A DNA stretch of 64,000 nt from Closterium sp. NIES-65 (taxonomy: Eukaryota; Streptophyta; Zygnematophyceae; Desmidiales; Closteriaceae): positions 2,232,001 through 2,296,000 of the forward strand of contig CANXME010002067.1 of NCBI GenBank assembly GCA_948144175.1, in the 5' to 3' direction. Both the position numbers and the translations under genes were made by a program. Every line of letters starts with the position of its first letter. Position 1 is the first letter of the stretch. The notes beneath the pieces are model-generated. The model did no database searches. It had not been told where the DNA came from and was given only the letters and a program-made list of their open reading frames with translations. This document shows positions 63,940 through 64,000 of the stretch, in pieces.

Positions 63940-64000
63940 AGTTCCGCGTATAGTGTTCACGGACTCTACGTTGCGTGGGCATATGCATCCTGTGTTTGAG

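Overview
This window is nuclear DNA from a plant-lineage eukaryote. A streptophyte alga or a bryophyte-grade plant is my best guess, but I cannot name the genus. The evidence is spliced genes with GT-AG introns, five 72-bp leucine-rich-repeat (LRR) exons bounded by phase-2 introns as in plant LRR receptor genes, Ty1/copia elements whose primer-binding sites fit initiator tRNA-Met, and several kinds of MITE. Most of the 64 kb is mobile or low-complexity DNA. I see no rRNA gene, free-standing tRNA gene, CRISPR array or bacterial operon.

Layout. Positions 1-9000 hold a run of about a dozen adjacent hairpins (627-918), one isolated LRR exon (minus, 1792-1863), weak exon candidates (6.0-7.7 kb) and a TA-flanked MITE (8448-8962). 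From 24371 down to 9666 a minus-strand six-exon gene reads as one frame of about 1424 residues. It has 37/39-residue repeats, acidic and basic tracts, a short coiled coil and a long mixed-charge tail. Its third exon is split by a young 7589-bp Ty1/copia element (15541-23129) with identical 131-bp LTRs and a 5-bp target duplication. Positions 26.2-27.3 kb are a higher-order minisatellite. A minus-strand Ulp1-type (C48) cysteine peptidase gene (28426-27218) lies head to head with a plus-strand nine-exon Plavaka-like transposase gene (29433-36648), about 1 kb apart. The introns of the transposase gene are filled with minisatellites.

From 37.6 to 64 kb the window is a repeat mosaic. It holds TA-flanked MITEs, a PIF/Harbinger-like MITE, hAT-like MITEs (one carries its own 30-bp minisatellite), a 2.3-2.7 kb direct duplication that includes an LRR exon, and pieces of three copia families. 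It also holds two miniature LTR elements (TRIMs) of about 375 bp, in which 141-bp LTRs flank only 93 bp.

How the parts relate. The peptidase, the transposase and possibly the large minus-strand gene could be cargo of one very large DNA transposon, but I did not find its ends. The plus-strand LRR exons are symmetric (72 bp, phase 2-2), so segmental duplication can add LRRs without breaking frame, and one such duplication is visible. The TRIMs, and the LTR of a second copia family, contain tRNA-like A and B boxes. In the TRIMs these straddle the LTR/primer-binding-site junction, which suggests a Pol III-type promoter.
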